Virus record (IMG/VR): IMGVR_UViG_3300021964_000518
Span: 1 to 24,343 of that record
Reading direction: 5' to 3' (one strand)
DNA: 24,343 nt
Source: a virus
Shown piece after piece: positions 5,795 to 16,312 of this stretch. Every line of letters starts with the position of its first letter. Within the stretch, counting starts at the first letter, position 1. The notes under the pieces are model-generated. The model was given only the letters and a program-made list of their open reading frames with translations. It did no database searches and had not been told where the DNA came from. The position numbers and the translations under genes were made by a program.

Positions 5795-8770
5795 ATGGCA
5801 AAGTTTACTAAGAATATAAGCTCCCTAGTAAGTAGGCAATTTCCACAACACATACAAGCTAACAATCCGTTACTGGTTGAGTTCGTCAAACAGTATTATC
5901 GTTATATGGATTCAGCACAGCTGACACTATCAAGTGTTACTGCCAGTGATCAAATACTTTTAGAAACAGAGGTAGTATCATTTCTTGCTTTAGATGGTAC
6001 AGATGAAAAAGGAAATAATGCTGGCGATTATATACTAGACGAACAAGGTAGCATTGGGGAGTTCTCAAAAGGAGAAACGATCACAGGACAAACATCAGGT
6101 GAGACAGCAACTATACTTGCTGAAGATGCTGATAATTTACAATTATACATATCTGCAAATTCTAAATTTGTAACAGGAGAGACAGTTACAGGTGGCACAT
6201 CAGGTGCTCAAGGAGTGATATCAAAGTATAGGGCAAACCCTAATGAAACACTATCACAAATCCTTGAGTATGCTGATGTAAATGATACTCTTGATGATTT
6301 CTTTTTACAGTTTCGAAATGCTTTTCTTCAAACCATACCAAACGATCTAACAACAGGATTAAACAAAAGACAACTCACAAAAAATATTTTATCTTTGTAC
6401 AAAAGAAAAGGTACAAAGAAAGGTCATGAAATATTTTTCCGTGCATTGTTTAATGAAACACCAGAATTATATTATCCTACTGTTGATTTGTTGAGAGTTA
6501 GTGATGGTAATTTTTCTACACAAAAAATTTTAAAAGCAACTTTAGTATCACCATCAAATGGTGATATGACTAAACTTGTTGGACAAACAATTACACAAGC
6601 AAATATTCCAGGTAATGCAAATATTAATCTTGCAACGGCTGTTGTAGAAAGTGTAACTGTTAATGCTGTAAACCTAGGCGGTACTCAAAGAGATGTTGCA
6701 ACTTTAACTTTAAATAAAGATAATATTGTAGGAACATTTCAACCTAGTTTGGGTCATTCCATAGTTCAAGAACAAAATGGTGATGATATATTAGATGAAG
6801 ATGGTAATAGAATATTACAGCAATCCTTCTCTACTTTTACTGGCGTTGAAAATGATGATCCTGAAACAACGCTAACATGTAATATCGAAAGTATAACAGA
6901 TGATGTTTCTTTTGTTAATCGTGGTCGTTATTATTCTATTAATGAAAATGTTCCAGTAAAAAATCAGAGAGGTGGTGTTGGTCTTAATGCTCTTGTCGAT
7001 CAAATTACTTATGGTAAGATAGAAGATATTATTATTGAAACTGCTGGTTCAGGATATGTTGTAGGTGATACTTTAAGTGTCACTAATCCAACTGACGGTA
7101 CTGGACTTGCTGGTGAAGTCGCTGTGGTTAATGGTGGATTTAGATTAGAGCAAGATAGTTTAGAAGATGGTATATTAATGTTAGAACAGAGTTCTACGGA
7201 ACAACTTGTTATGGAAGATGCAACCAATTCTTCTTTAGGCGATATTACAAAAATAAAAATTACAAACAAAGGTGGTGGTTACTTATCATTACCCACCATT
7301 ACAGTCACATCAACTGCTGGTTCTGGTGCAGCCGTATTTGCTGTATCAAGTGAAGTAGGTCGAGCATTAAGTGCAAAAGTTTTAGACCATGGTTTTAGAT
7401 ACGAACAAGAACCTGTAATGAATCCAAAGTTACACATGCAGATAGATACTTTATCCGGAACTTTCACATCAGGCGAAACTGTTACAGCAACAAATGAAGA
7501 TAATATTATTTTAGAAAGTTTTGCTCAACAAGATTTTTCGATATTACTTGAAGACTTTAGACAATCAAGATTACGATTAGATAGTGAAGAAGGCGATATC
7601 ACTACGGAAGATGGTGAGCCATTTGTCTTTGAAGAAAACAATGAACCTGCTGTGTTTGATGGTGCAGAACAAGATGTATTGAGAACAGAAACAGCAGAGG
7701 GCAACAATAGAATTGCACATACAATTTATGCAGACAATGGTGAGGTTGATTTCTTAATTGTCACACATGATGGTTCAACTGATAGTCGATTACAATTTGA
7801 AACAACTGATAGTGTTACAGGTGTTGTAGAGGCATTTAATGGTAATACAAACATTCTTACATTGACAGGTGTGACAGGTACCTTTGATGATAAAGTTACC
7901 ATTACTGGTGGAACATCAGGTGAAACTGCAAGAGTAAGAAATGCTGATCAAGCATCAGCAACAGCAACAAGTAATACAGTAATCGAAACTGATGGTGAGT
8001 TTACTAATGTAGATGGACATATATCTGAGAACACAAAAAAGATACAAGATAGTTTATATTATCAAGATTATTCTTATGTTGTAAAAGTAGGTGAGGCAAT
8101 TGCAGATTGGAGAGAGTATCTTAAATCTGCTGTACACCCAGCAGGATTCTATCTTGCAGGTGAAGTGAGTATTCGTACAAGACTTGATGCCAAACTTAGA
8201 TCAGGTAGAACAATTACAGCAGGTATTGAACAAGATGAAGTTATCGAAGCATTTAGAGTTCTATTTGGTGAGAAAGTAGGTAGAAGATTAGGTACAACAA
8301 CTGATGGTACATCACTTCGTAGTAATCCTCAGTTAGGTGTAGAACGAGATGTTGCCTTTGCTTCATCAACTAGAGATGTCACATTAACACAAGATATTAC
8401 TATTAAAACAGGTGATGATAGAGAAACAAGTTTCAGATCAACTGATGTAAATCAAGGGTTTGTTTATGCAGGTGCAAGAATGGATACGATTGGTAAATTT
8501 ATCTTTACTGCATTTTCACATATACCTGATAGAATATTAGACGAAACTGATGCAGATGGTATTATCTTAGAGGATGGTGGTGATATAAAACAAGAAGAAG
8601 GATTGCGAGATATGGATTCAGGCATCTCTCAATCAGTAATAAATAATATAAGATTAACAGGTACAGGTGATACTTCACTTGATGGCGAACTAAATCAACT
8701 AGGTGATTTTAATACTAGAATAGGTACAAGATTTGCCATACCAGCACAAATTAGGACCACATCAAGTTAG
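5795..8770 (+). CDS. Large baseplate structural protein in the gp7 position
   Basis: The protein has 991 residues; T4 gp7 has 1032 and also lies between gp6 and gp8. I place it by position and size, not by clear sequence match. Residues 1-40 (FPQHIQANNPLLVEFVKQYYRYMD) and about 150-240 (NDTLDDFFLQFRNAFLQTIP, then a Lys-rich helix and ELYYPTVDLLRVSDG) form a pattern I recall from marine myophage virion proteins. The middle is built from beta repeats, including TGGTSG modules at about 96-103, 132-140 and 703-711 and acidic ILxEDG motifs at about 79, 332, 456, 584, 603 and 914-926. About 755-790 (YQDYSYVVKVGEAIADWREYL...HPAGFYLAGE) is a further conserved block. It probably links the inner wedge to peripheral baseplate parts. 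Confidence 0.75.
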   Translation: MAKFTKNISSLVSRQFPQHIQANNPLLVEFVKQYYRYMDSAQLTLSSVTASDQILLETEVVSFLALDGTDEKGNNAGDYILDEQGSIGEFSKGETITGQTSGETATILAEDADNLQLYISANSKFVTGETVTGGTSGAQGVISKYRANPNETLSQILEYADVNDTLDDFFLQFRNAFLQTIPNDLTTGLNKRQLTKNILSLYKRKGTKKGHEIFFRALFNETPELYYPTVDLLRVSDGNFSTQKILKATLVSPSNGDMTKLVGQTITQANIPGNANINLATAVVESVTVNAVNLGGTQRDVATLTLNKDNIVGTFQPSLGHSIVQEQNGDDILDEDGNRILQQSFSTFTGVENDDPETTLTCNIESITDDVSFVNRGRYYSINENVPVKNQRGGVGLNALVDQITYGKIEDIIIETAGSGYVVGDTLSVTNPTDGTGLAGEVAVVNGGFRLEQDSLEDGILMLEQSSTEQLVMEDATNSSLGDITKIKITNKGGGYLSLPTITVTSTAGSGAAVFAVSSEVGRALSAKVLDHGFRYEQEPVMNPKLHMQIDTLSGTFTSGETVTATNEDNIILESFAQQDFSILLEDFRQSRLRLDSEEGDITTEDGEPFVFEENNEPAVFDGAEQDVLRTETAEGNNRIAHTIYADNGEVDFLIVTHDGSTDSRLQFETTDSVTGVVEAFNGNTNILTLTGVTGTFDDKVTITGGTSGETARVRNADQASATATSNTVIETDGEFTNVDGHISENTKKIQDSLYYQDYSYVVKVGEAIADWREYLKSAVHPAGFYLAGEVSIRTRLDAKLRSGRTITAGIEQDEVIEAFRVLFGEKVGRRLGTTTDGTSLRSNPQLGVERDVAFASSTRDVTLTQDITIKTGDDRETSFRSTDVNQGFVYAGARMDTIGKFIFTAFSHIPDRILDETDADGIILEDGGDIKQEEGLRDMDSGISQSVINNIRLTGTGDTSLDGELNQLGDFNTRIGTRFAIPAQIRTTSS
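6188..6206 (+). repeat. 19-base repeat encoding the TGGTSG module, copy 1
   Basis: The string acaggtggcacatcaggtg occurs exactly here and at 10485-10503 and 11664-11682. Here it encodes TGGTSG at about residue 132 of the 991-residue protein. Confidence 0.9.
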
Positions 8771-8778
8771 ATATGTTG

Positions 8779-8786
8779 TATAAATA
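8779..8786 (+). promoter_or_regulatory. Exact T4 late promoter TATAAATA upstream of gp8
   Basis: The 8-base T4 late consensus is present without mismatch in the 31-base gap before gp8. By T4 spacing transcription starts near 8792, at the edge of the AGGAG ribosome site (8792-8796), leaving a leader of about 10 bases. Confidence 0.7.
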
Positions 8787-8801
8787 GTTTCAGGAGTAAA
8801 C

Positions 8802-10193
8802 ATGCCAGCAATAATAACAAAAGATTTTAGATTACATAACGCAAGACAGTTTGAAGAAAGTTTTGGCGAAGCTGCTGATACTTACTATCTTGCAATAGGA
8901 AGACCTCAAGCATTCGCAGACAATCAAGCATTTAATGATGGAACAGATGCTTCACCACCTACACCCGTAGATGATGTGGGGCAAGTAGAATACTATGCTT
9001 ATGACGATTTTCTGTCAGCAAAAAAGATAACAAGCACAGATGTAACTCTTGCGATCCCTAGAAGAAACTGGACAACTGGTACAGTATATGATTATTATAG
9101 ACATGATTATGGGGATATCAATAGTGCAGGTAGCACAATAACTGCTGATAGTGGTGCAACTTCTTTATATGACGCAACTTTTTATGTAATGAATAGCACA
9201 TTTGATGTTTACAAAGTTATTGATAATAATAGTGGTGCGGCTTCAACAGTAGAACCTACTGGTAACAAAACAACAAGTGTATTTACAACTGGTGATAGTT
9301 ACAAATGGAAATACATGTATTCATTGACTGCTTCTGAACAATCTAATTTTATGTCAACTGATTTTATACATGCGTCAACTGAAAGTACAGATTACTCAAC
9401 TACTGGTGGTGCAATTGAACATGTAAAAATAACCGCAGGTGGATCAAGTGGTTCAGACGGAACATACACAGGTGTTGCAATTCGTGGTGATGGTTCTAGT
9501 GGGGAATGTACAGTCGTTGTTTCTTCAAATGCTGTAAGTTCAGTTACAATCACAACTGCTGGTTCTGGTTATACTTTTGCAAGTGTTCTTGCTAGTGATA
9601 TAGGAAGTGTATCAGGCGCAGATATAGATTTTATTATCTCACCTCCAGGCGGACATGCTTCAGATATTCCTGCTGAGTTAGGTGCTTTCTTTGTAATGAC
9701 AAATGTTAACTTTACACAGGCAGATGGTTCAGGTGACTTTAGTACAGGTAATGACTTTAGAAGAATTGCATTAGTAAGAAATCCAACTGATAGTACAACT
9801 GGTTCAACTGCAACTGCAACAACATTAGACGCAACTAAGTCAATTACCTTTAGTGGCACACCAGGTTCATTTCAAGCAGACGAAAAGATTACACAAACAA
9901 CAACTGGTGCTGTGGGTTTCGTTGTAGATTTTGACGCAACAACAAAAGTGTTAAGATATGTTCAACCACAATTTGCAGATCAAGGTATTGATAGTAACCA
10001 AAATTTAACAGCATTTTCAACAACTGCTACTGTCACAGGCGCTACATCAGGTGCGACAGGTACTCCTTCATCACATGACACAACACCAGAGTTTACACAC
10101 GATACTGGTGATATTCTTTATATTGAAAATAGAAAACCAATATCTAGAGCGTCAGATCAAACGGAGAATGTTAAGTTAATCATAGAGTTTTAG
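8802..10193 (+). CDS. gp8: Baseplate wedge protein gp8
   Basis: gp8 is a dimeric wedge subunit that binds the gp6-gp7 arm. The typical N-terminal region is clear: 'YLAIGRPQAFAD' near residue 30, then 'YAYDDFLSAKKITSTDVTLAIPRRNWTTGTVYDYYRHDYG' (about 65-107). This is followed by 'LYDATFYVMNSTFDVYKVIDNN' and 'TGDSYKWKYMYSLT', a set of phrases shared with gp8 of marine T4-like phages. At 463 residues it is longer than T4 gp8 (334); the extra length is Ser/Thr/Gly-rich beta sequence, with VTGATSGATG at residues 411-420. AGGAG precedes the start. Nine bases separate it from the next gene. Confidence 0.9.
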   Translation: MPAIITKDFRLHNARQFEESFGEAADTYYLAIGRPQAFADNQAFNDGTDASPPTPVDDVGQVEYYAYDDFLSAKKITSTDVTLAIPRRNWTTGTVYDYYRHDYGDINSAGSTITADSGATSLYDATFYVMNSTFDVYKVIDNNSGAASTVEPTGNKTTSVFTTGDSYKWKYMYSLTASEQSNFMSTDFIHASTESTDYSTTGGAIEHVKITAGGSSGSDGTYTGVAIRGDGSSGECTVVVSSNAVSSVTITTAGSGYTFASVLASDIGSVSGADIDFIISPPGGHASDIPAELGAFFVMTNVNFTQADGSGDFSTGNDFRRIALVRNPTDSTTGSTATATTLDATKSITFSGTPGSFQADEKITQTTTGAVGFVVDFDATTKVLRYVQPQFADQGIDSNQNLTAFSTTATVTGATSGATGTPSSHDTTPEFTHDTGDILYIENRKPISRASDQTENVKLIIEF

Positions 10194-10202
10194 GGGTGAT
10201 AA

Positions 10203-13200
10203 ATGGCAACAACTAATTTTAATGTATCACCTTACTATGATGATTTTGCAGAGAGTAAAAAATTTCATAGAGTTTTATTTCGACCATCCTTTTCAATTCA
10301 AGGTAGAGAACTAACACAACTACAAACTATTCTACAAAATCAAATAGAGAGATTTGGTGAGCACATTTTTAAAGATGGTGCGATGGTTATACCAGGTCAA
10401 GTCACTCTTAATACAGAATATCAATATGTTAAATTAGCAAGTCACTCGACTTCAAATGTTTCTTCATTAAATGGATTAACAGTCACAGGTGGCACATCAG
10501 GTGTCGTTGCTGAAGTTACAAATACAACTGAAGCAACATCAACAGCAGCCGCAACAATTTATGTTACCTATACAAAAACAGGAACAAATAATACAGCAAA
10601 AACATTTACTGAAGGTGAAACAATATCGTTTACTGGTGGTACTGCTGTTGTAGGAACATCAGGTACTTCATTGCCCACAAGTTCAAATGCAACAGGTAGA
10701 GCAAGTGCGGTTAAAGTAGAAGAAGGTGTTTATTTCGTTAATGGTTTTTTTGTTAAGAATGATGAAGAAACTTTAATACTTGATGCATATACAAATACTC
10801 CAACATATAGAGTAGGATTTACAACAACAGAAAGTTTTGTCACACCAGAAGATGATAGTTCATTAAACGATAATGCTCAAGGTACATCAAATGTAAATGC
10901 ACCTGGTGCTCATAGATTTAAAATTGCTTTAACACTTGCAAAGAAAACATTAACAGCAACGGATGATGAAAACTTTGTAGAGATACTTAGAGTTAATAAT
11001 GGTAATACAGAAAAAATTGTAAAGAGAACAGACTATAATATTCTTGAAGAAACTTTAGCAAGAAGAACATCAGACGAAAGTGGTGATTATGTAGTTCAAC
11101 CTTTTGATATAGATGTAAGAGAACATCAAAACGATGGGTCTAATCGTGGTATCTATTCTGCTGATAGTTCTAGTTTATACAATGGTTTAACTGCTACGGC
11201 TTCTGAAGCAAGACTTGCTATTGGACTGTCACCAGGTAAAGCATATGTAAAAGGCTATGAAGTAGACACAACTTCTCAAAAATTTTTAACAATAGAAAAA
11301 GCAAGAGACTTTGATACTGTAAATAATTCAACAACAAGATTAAATATTGGTTCATCAATTGATGTTACAAACATTTATGGTCAACCTGATCTAGGAACAG
11401 TATCAGGTGAGACAGAAGCATTTAGAGAATTAACACTATTAAAACAAGCAACATCAAGTAGAGGAACAGCCAATGTAGGTTCTTCAACTACACTACACAC
11501 AATTGGTGTAGCAAAACCTCGTTTCTTTGAATACAAATCAGGAACTGCTGGTGCAACATCAAGTAACACAACCTCTGTATATAAATTAGGTTTATTTAAT
11601 GTTAGTATGTTTACTCATGTTGTTACAACTGGTTCATTTACTTTAGCTGCAGGTGAAACATTAACAGGTGGCACATCAGGTGCAACTGGTATCATTGAAG
11701 CAACTTCAACTGCTGATGGTTTATATATTCTTTCAAATGTCAAAGGCACATTCGTTGCTGGCGAAACAGTCTCAGATGAAACAGGTAATAGTGCAACGAT
11801 AGCCGCAAACGCAAATGCTCGAAATGCTGTTCAAACATACACTATTGCTGATGTTAAACAAGTTTCACAGGCAGGTAGTCCTGCCTTTACAGCAGACACA
11901 GTATTATCATCAAGTGCTGTTGATACAACTGATGATAGTTTTAAATTATTATCTGGTACAATTACATTTGGTAATAGTGACACAACTGCTATAGGTCAAA
12001 ATACAAAATTTACAACTGAATTAATTACGGGTGATTTAATTCAATTTACAGATAATACTGGTGAAGTAATTACTCGTGTCGTATCTGAAATTGCAAGTGA
12101 TACAGCATTAACAATATCAGCCGCAACTGGTTCAGCAGATATTACTACTGCTTCACCAATTGCAAGAAGACGAGTAAGACTTTCTAATATAGATCAAAAT
12201 TCACTTGTCTATAAATTACCTGCTGATGTTATCAAAACATTAAAGACTGATAACAACTCGGGTATTACAGACACTAATCATAAAGTAAGAAGAACCTTTG
12301 TAGAAACATTAGACTCAAATGGTGTAGGTACTTTTAACGCAGGTGCAAACGAAACTTTTGATAGTCATAGTGAAGGAGACTTTACATTACAGATATCAAC
12401 TGCTGGTGCAAGTGCAGGTGCTGTTGGTGATATTGTTTCTCTCTCTGGTAATAACCACGAGGGTGACGCCATCTTTACCTTAACTGGTACTCCATCAGGC
12501 AGACAGTTATCAGTAGATTTAGGTGCTAACTATGCCAATGCTGAAGTTAAATTCGTTGCAACAATAACAAGAAGTGTTGCAGGTGAAAAAACAAAAACAT
12601 TAACAACAGGACAAACTACAACTATTGCAACTGAAGCATTAGCAACAGAAAATAGAATTGCATTAGGTAAGGCAGACATCTTTGCTTTAACAAGTGTTCA
12701 TATGGCTGCAGATTTTAGCACCGCACCAACAACAAGTGATACAGAAATTACAGATAGATTTACATTAGACAACGGACAAAGAGATAGTTTCTACGACATA
12801 GGTTCGATTGTAAGAAAACCTGGTTCGTTAGCACCAACTGGTAGATTACTGATTACATTTAGTTTCTTCTCACATGGTGCCGGGGATTACTTCTCAGTAG
12901 ATAGTTATTCAGGTGCTGTTGATTATGACGCTATACCTTCTTTTGATAGTCCAACAAAAGGTAAATTAGAATTAAGAGAGTGTGTTGATTTCAGACCAAG
13001 AGTTTCAGACGATAGTGAAGTCGTAGGTTATAACAACAAAGACGCTACAGGTGCAAAGAACTTTGTCAATGCAGGTTCATCTGCTGTTGATATGCCAAAA
13101 CCAGGTAGTGATTTAACAAGTGACTTTGAATTTTACCTATCAAGAATAGATGGTATCTTTATGCAGAAAGATGGACAGTTTGTTCAAGCAAAAGGCACAA

Positions 13201-16088
13201 GTGCAATAGATCCACAAAGACCTGAACCTATTGATGATGCGATGGCATTATATTATTTAACTTTACCAGCATATACTTTTTCAACAACAGATGTAAAAGT
13301 ACAAACAATTGATAATAGACGATATACTATGAGAGACATTGGTAAGTTAGAAACAAGAATTAAGAATATAGAATACTATACTCAATTATCTTTATTAGAA
13401 CAACAAGCAATTAATACACAAATACAAGACGCAACAACAGGTTTAGATAGATTTAAAAATGGTATTGTTGTAGATAGTTTCAAAGGACATAATGTAGGTG
13501 ATGTTCAATCATTAGAATATAGAGCTGCAATGGATATGAGTGAAGGTGAACTAAGACCTACACACTTTACAGATCAAGTTAAATTAATTGAAGACGCAAC
13601 TATAAATACAGACAGTTTAAGAAGTGGTCAAGGTTATCAAAAGACTGGTGATCTAATTACATTGCCATACACACATTCATCTTTTATACAAAATGAGTTT
13701 GCAAGTAAAACTGTTAACTGTAATCCTTTCTTAGTATTTCAGTATCAAGGTGAAATTGCATTAACACCAGATGTAGATGAGTGGAAAGATGTAACAAGAA
13801 GACCAGATTTAATTGTAAATGATAACGGATTGTTTGATACAATAACAGCGCTTGCTGGTAACACTAATAATTTAGGTACAATGTGGAATGAGTGGCAAAC
13901 AAACTGGACAGGTCGATGGAATAACTTTACAAGAATTAATCAAAATTTTGTATCAGGTTCTGCAGGAAGAACAGGTACAAGAACAAGAACAGGTATTACA
14001 AGAGAGATTGCAGGTTCAAATGTTCAACGACAATCATTTGGTGATCGTGTTGTTGATTTATCTTTTGTTCCATTTATTCGTTCAAGAAATGTTTCATTTA
14101 GTGGTACAAGATTAAAACCAAATACAAGAGTTTATCCTTTCTTTGATAATGTTGATGTATCAGCACATGTAACACCCACAAGTGGTGTACTTGGAGGTGC
14201 TTTGATAACTGATGCTAATGGTGCTGTATCTGGAACATTTACAATTCCTAATACAGACACCGTAAGATTTAGAACAGGTGAAAGAATATTCAGATTGACA
14301 AGTTCGTCAACAAATTCTTCAACTGATGATGATGTTGATACTTTTGCTGATGGTAGATATACGGCTCGTGGTATGCAAATCACAATGGAAGAAACAGTAC
14401 AATCAACAAGAGTACCAATCATTCGTGCAACCAATGTATCAGATCAAGAAGATATTAGAGTAACAGATATATCAGGAACAGTTTTTGATCCAGAACCAAG
14501 ACAAAATAGAGATCCTATAGCACAAACATTTCTAATAGAAGGCAAATCAGGTGTGTTCTTATCTAAAGTAGATTTATTCTTTAGTGAGAAAGATGATAAC
14601 ATACCAATCAAAGTTTATCTTGTTGAAACAATTAACAGCAGACCTGGTAGAAGAATATTACCATTCTCTGAGGTGATTGTAAATCCATCTGATATTACTA
14701 CAAGTACAGACGCTTCAAGTGCAACTACGGTAACTTTTTCTAGTCCTGTTTATGTACAAGGCGGAAAAGAATATGCGATTATATTAAAACCAGATAGTCA
14801 AAAATATAAAGTTTGGGTATCTAGACTTGGTGATACAGACATTGGTGGCACAAGAAGAATATCTACACAACCTTTATTTGGTTCTTTCTTTAGATCACAA
14901 AATACTTCGTTATGGTCCGAAGATCAAATGGAAGATTTAAAATTCACATTGTATAAGTGTGCATTTACAACTGGCACAACTGGCACATTAAAACTTACAA
15001 ATGATACAGTAGAGAGTAAAACACTTACTAATAATCCTATTGAAACAGATAGTTCATCAGGTAGTGGTTCAGCGTTTGGTGGTAATCCAAACATTATTCG
15101 TATTACCCATGCAGGTCACGGTATGACTGATAGCAAACCAAGTAAGGTTACAATATCTGGTCTTGGTTCAACTACTGATTACAATGGTATCGCAGGTAGC
15201 GTGATTAATGGCACACACGATATTGGTAATGTTACAGAAGATACATACACTATTACATTATCTGGTGATCCTGCGACATCAACTGGTTCAGTAGGTGGCA
15301 CAAGTGTTGTGGCAACACAAGATCGTGCCTTTGAAGTTATACAACCACAAATTGGTTTAATGAGTTTTCCTGATACAACTTCCGTTCATTCTATTAAAAC
15401 AACTTCAACTCAATCTGTACATGGTAGTGAAACAGCATATTCAACTGCAAGTGCATTTTCAAATATTGTACCTAATGATAACTTTTATTTCACAAGTGCA
15501 AGAGCAATATTAAGTGGTATCAATGAATCAACTCATTTATCAAGTGCTAAATCATTTTTCTATAACATCACTTTACTTTCAACAAATGCAAATGTAAGTC
15601 CTATTATAGATTTACAACGAACAAATGTATTTTGTATTCATAATAAATTAGACAGTCCTACTAACTCTAACACAACAGGTTTTGTTGCAGAAACAGATCC
15701 AGATGGTGGTAGTGCGGCTGCAAAGTATATTACAAAAGAAATTAATTTAGAAAATCCAGCAACCGCAATTGATGTAAGATTGGCTGCGAGTATCTTCCCG
15801 ACATCTTCAATTGAAGTATATCGTAAGGTTAGAGGTGTAGATGATGAAACACCATTGAGTGAAATACCTTATGTGCAACTAACACAAGATAATGTAGCGA
15901 TTAACGCTGAAAATAGATCACAGTCACCATACAACGAAAGATATAAAGAAGATTTCTTTGACTATAATTTTAGTGAGTCAAGCATATCAGAGTTTAGTGC
16001 ATTTAAAATTAAAATAGTTATGAAAGGAACTAATCCTGCATATCCACCAAGACTAACGGATATGAGAGCGATTGCATTGGCAACATAA
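10203..16088 (+). CDS. Very large DUF4815-type baseplate/tail-fibre protein
   Basis: With 1961 residues it is the longest protein here. The N-terminus ('VSPYYDDFAESKKFHRVLFRPSFSIQGRELTQLQTILQNQIERFGEHIFKDG' split over residues 8-59) matches my memory of DUF4815 proteins of marine phages. The domain continues with 'AYVKGYEVDT' near 347 and 'LRECVDFRPRVSD' near 925-940. A helical stretch at about 1035-1070 (NRRYTMRDIGKLETRIKNIE) may be a coiled coil. TGGTSG modules lie at 95 and 488. The C-terminal third is beta-rich ('FLSKVDLFFSEKDD' near 1452, 'GGKEYAIILKPDSQKYKVWVS' near 1520). Following gp8, it likely forms the outer baseplate or the base of long fibres, in the place of T4 gp9-gp12. GGGGTGAT precedes the start. 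Confidence 0.8.
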   Translation: MATTNFNVSPYYDDFAESKKFHRVLFRPSFSIQGRELTQLQTILQNQIERFGEHIFKDGAMVIPGQVTLNTEYQYVKLASHSTSNVSSLNGLTVTGGTSGVVAEVTNTTEATSTAAATIYVTYTKTGTNNTAKTFTEGETISFTGGTAVVGTSGTSLPTSSNATGRASAVKVEEGVYFVNGFFVKNDEETLILDAYTNTPTYRVGFTTTESFVTPEDDSSLNDNAQGTSNVNAPGAHRFKIALTLAKKTLTATDDENFVEILRVNNGNTEKIVKRTDYNILEETLARRTSDESGDYVVQPFDIDVREHQNDGSNRGIYSADSSSLYNGLTATASEARLAIGLSPGKAYVKGYEVDTTSQKFLTIEKARDFDTVNNSTTRLNIGSSIDVTNIYGQPDLGTVSGETEAFRELTLLKQATSSRGTANVGSSTTLHTIGVAKPRFFEYKSGTAGATSSNTTSVYKLGLFNVSMFTHVVTTGSFTLAAGETLTGGTSGATGIIEATSTADGLYILSNVKGTFVAGETVSDETGNSATIAANANARNAVQTYTIADVKQVSQAGSPAFTADTVLSSSAVDTTDDSFKLLSGTITFGNSDTTAIGQNTKFTTELITGDLIQFTDNTGEVITRVVSEIASDTALTISAATGSADITTASPIARRRVRLSNIDQNSLVYKLPADVIKTLKTDNNSGITDTNHKVRRTFVETLDSNGVGTFNAGANETFDSHSEGDFTLQISTAGASAGAVGDIVSLSGNNHEGDAIFTLTGTPSGRQLSVDLGANYANAEVKFVATITRSVAGEKTKTLTTGQTTTIATEALATENRIALGKADIFALTSVHMAADFSTAPTTSDTEITDRFTLDNGQRDSFYDIGSIVRKPGSLAPTGRLLITFSFFSHGAGDYFSVDSYSGAVDYDAIPSFDSPTKGKLELRECVDFRPRVSDDSEVVGYNNKDATGAKNFVNAGSSAVDMPKPGSDLTSDFEFYLSRIDGIFMQKDGQFVQAKGTSAIDPQRPEPIDDAMALYYLTLPAYTFSTTDVKVQTIDNRRYTMRDIGKLETRIKNIEYYTQLSLLEQQAINTQIQDATTGLDRFKNGIVVDSFKGHNVGDVQSLEYRAAMDMSEGELRPTHFTDQVKLIEDATINTDSLRSGQGYQKTGDLITLPYTHSSFIQNEFASKTVNCNPFLVFQYQGEIALTPDVDEWKDVTRRPDLIVNDNGLFDTITALAGNTNNLGTMWNEWQTNWTGRWNNFTRINQNFVSGSAGRTGTRTRTGITREIAGSNVQRQSFGDRVVDLSFVPFIRSRNVSFSGTRLKPNTRVYPFFDNVDVSAHVTPTSGVLGGALITDANGAVSGTFTIPNTDTVRFRTGERIFRLTSSSTNSSTDDDVDTFADGRYTARGMQITMEETVQSTRVPIIRATNVSDQEDIRVTDISGTVFDPEPRQNRDPIAQTFLIEGKSGVFLSKVDLFFSEKDDNIPIKVYLVETINSRPGRRILPFSEVIVNPSDITTSTDASSATTVTFSSPVYVQGGKEYAIILKPDSQKYKVWVSRLGDTDIGGTRRISTQPLFGSFFRSQNTSLWSEDQMEDLKFTLYKCAFTTGTTGTLKLTNDTVESKTLTNNPIETDSSSGSGSAFGGNPNIIRITHAGHGMTDSKPSKVTISGLGSTTDYNGIAGSVINGTHDIGNVTEDTYTITLSGDPATSTGSVGGTSVVATQDRAFEVIQPQIGLMSFPDTTSVHSIKTTSTQSVHGSETAYSTASAFSNIVPNDNFYFTSARAILSGINESTHLSSAKSFFYNITLLSTNANVSPIIDLQRTNVFCIHNKLDSPTNSNTTGFVAETDPDGGSAAAKYITKEINLENPATAIDVRLAASIFPTSSIEVYRKVRGVDDETPLSEIPYVQLTQDNVAINAENRSQSPYNERYKEDFFDYNFSESSISEFSAFKIKIVMKGTNPAYPPRLTDMRAIALAT
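10485..10503 (+). repeat. 19-base repeat encoding the TGGTSG module, copy 2
   Basis: Exact copy of the string at 6188-6206, in the same reading frame relative to the codons. It encodes TGGTSG at residue 95 of the 1961-residue protein. Confidence 0.9.
11664..11682 (+). repeat. 19-base repeat encoding the TGGTSG module, copy 3
   Basis: Third exact copy of the string at 6188-6206, in frame at residue 488 of the 1961-residue protein and preceded by AGETL. The surrounding codons differ from the other copies, so identity is limited to this core. Confidence 0.9.
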
Positions 16089-16312
16089 TGAGTTACTTAA
16101 AAGTAGAAGGTCATAGAACGCTAGTAAGAGAAACAAATTCTAATGCTATTGTGAACACAGATCGAAGTGCTTATCAAGTTTATATGCAACGAGTAAAAGA
16201 AGCAAAACAAAGTAATAACGATTTACGATATGCTGTAAGAGAAATAAATAATCTTAAAGCAGAGTTAACTGAAATAAAAGATTTATTAATGAAAGTAGCA
16301 AATGGCAGATAG
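16088..16312 (+). CDS. Small coiled-coil virion-type protein
   Basis: The protein has 74 residues. The first part 'YLKVEGHRTLVRETNSNAI' is followed by NTDRSAYQVYMQRVKEAK and a long helix with heptad-like Leu/Ile spacing (INNLKAELTEIKDLLMKV, about 53-70). This resembles small structural proteins found between baseplate and fibre genes in marine T4-like phages. The ATG overlaps the stop of the previous gene by one base (TAATG), and the end overlaps the next gene by 11 bases, so it is tightly coupled. It may serve as a connector or trimerisation helper for a fibre; that is inference. Confidence 0.75.
   Translation: MSYLKVEGHRTLVRETNSNAIVNTDRSAYQVYMQRVKEAKQSNNDLRYAVREINNLKAELTEIKDLLMKVANGR

Noticed and set aside
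13888-14115. 75-codon + strand open frame inside the 1961-residue gene
   Set aside because: Gln/Val/Leu-rich low-complexity translation in a shifted frame of a clear long gene; no ribosome site.
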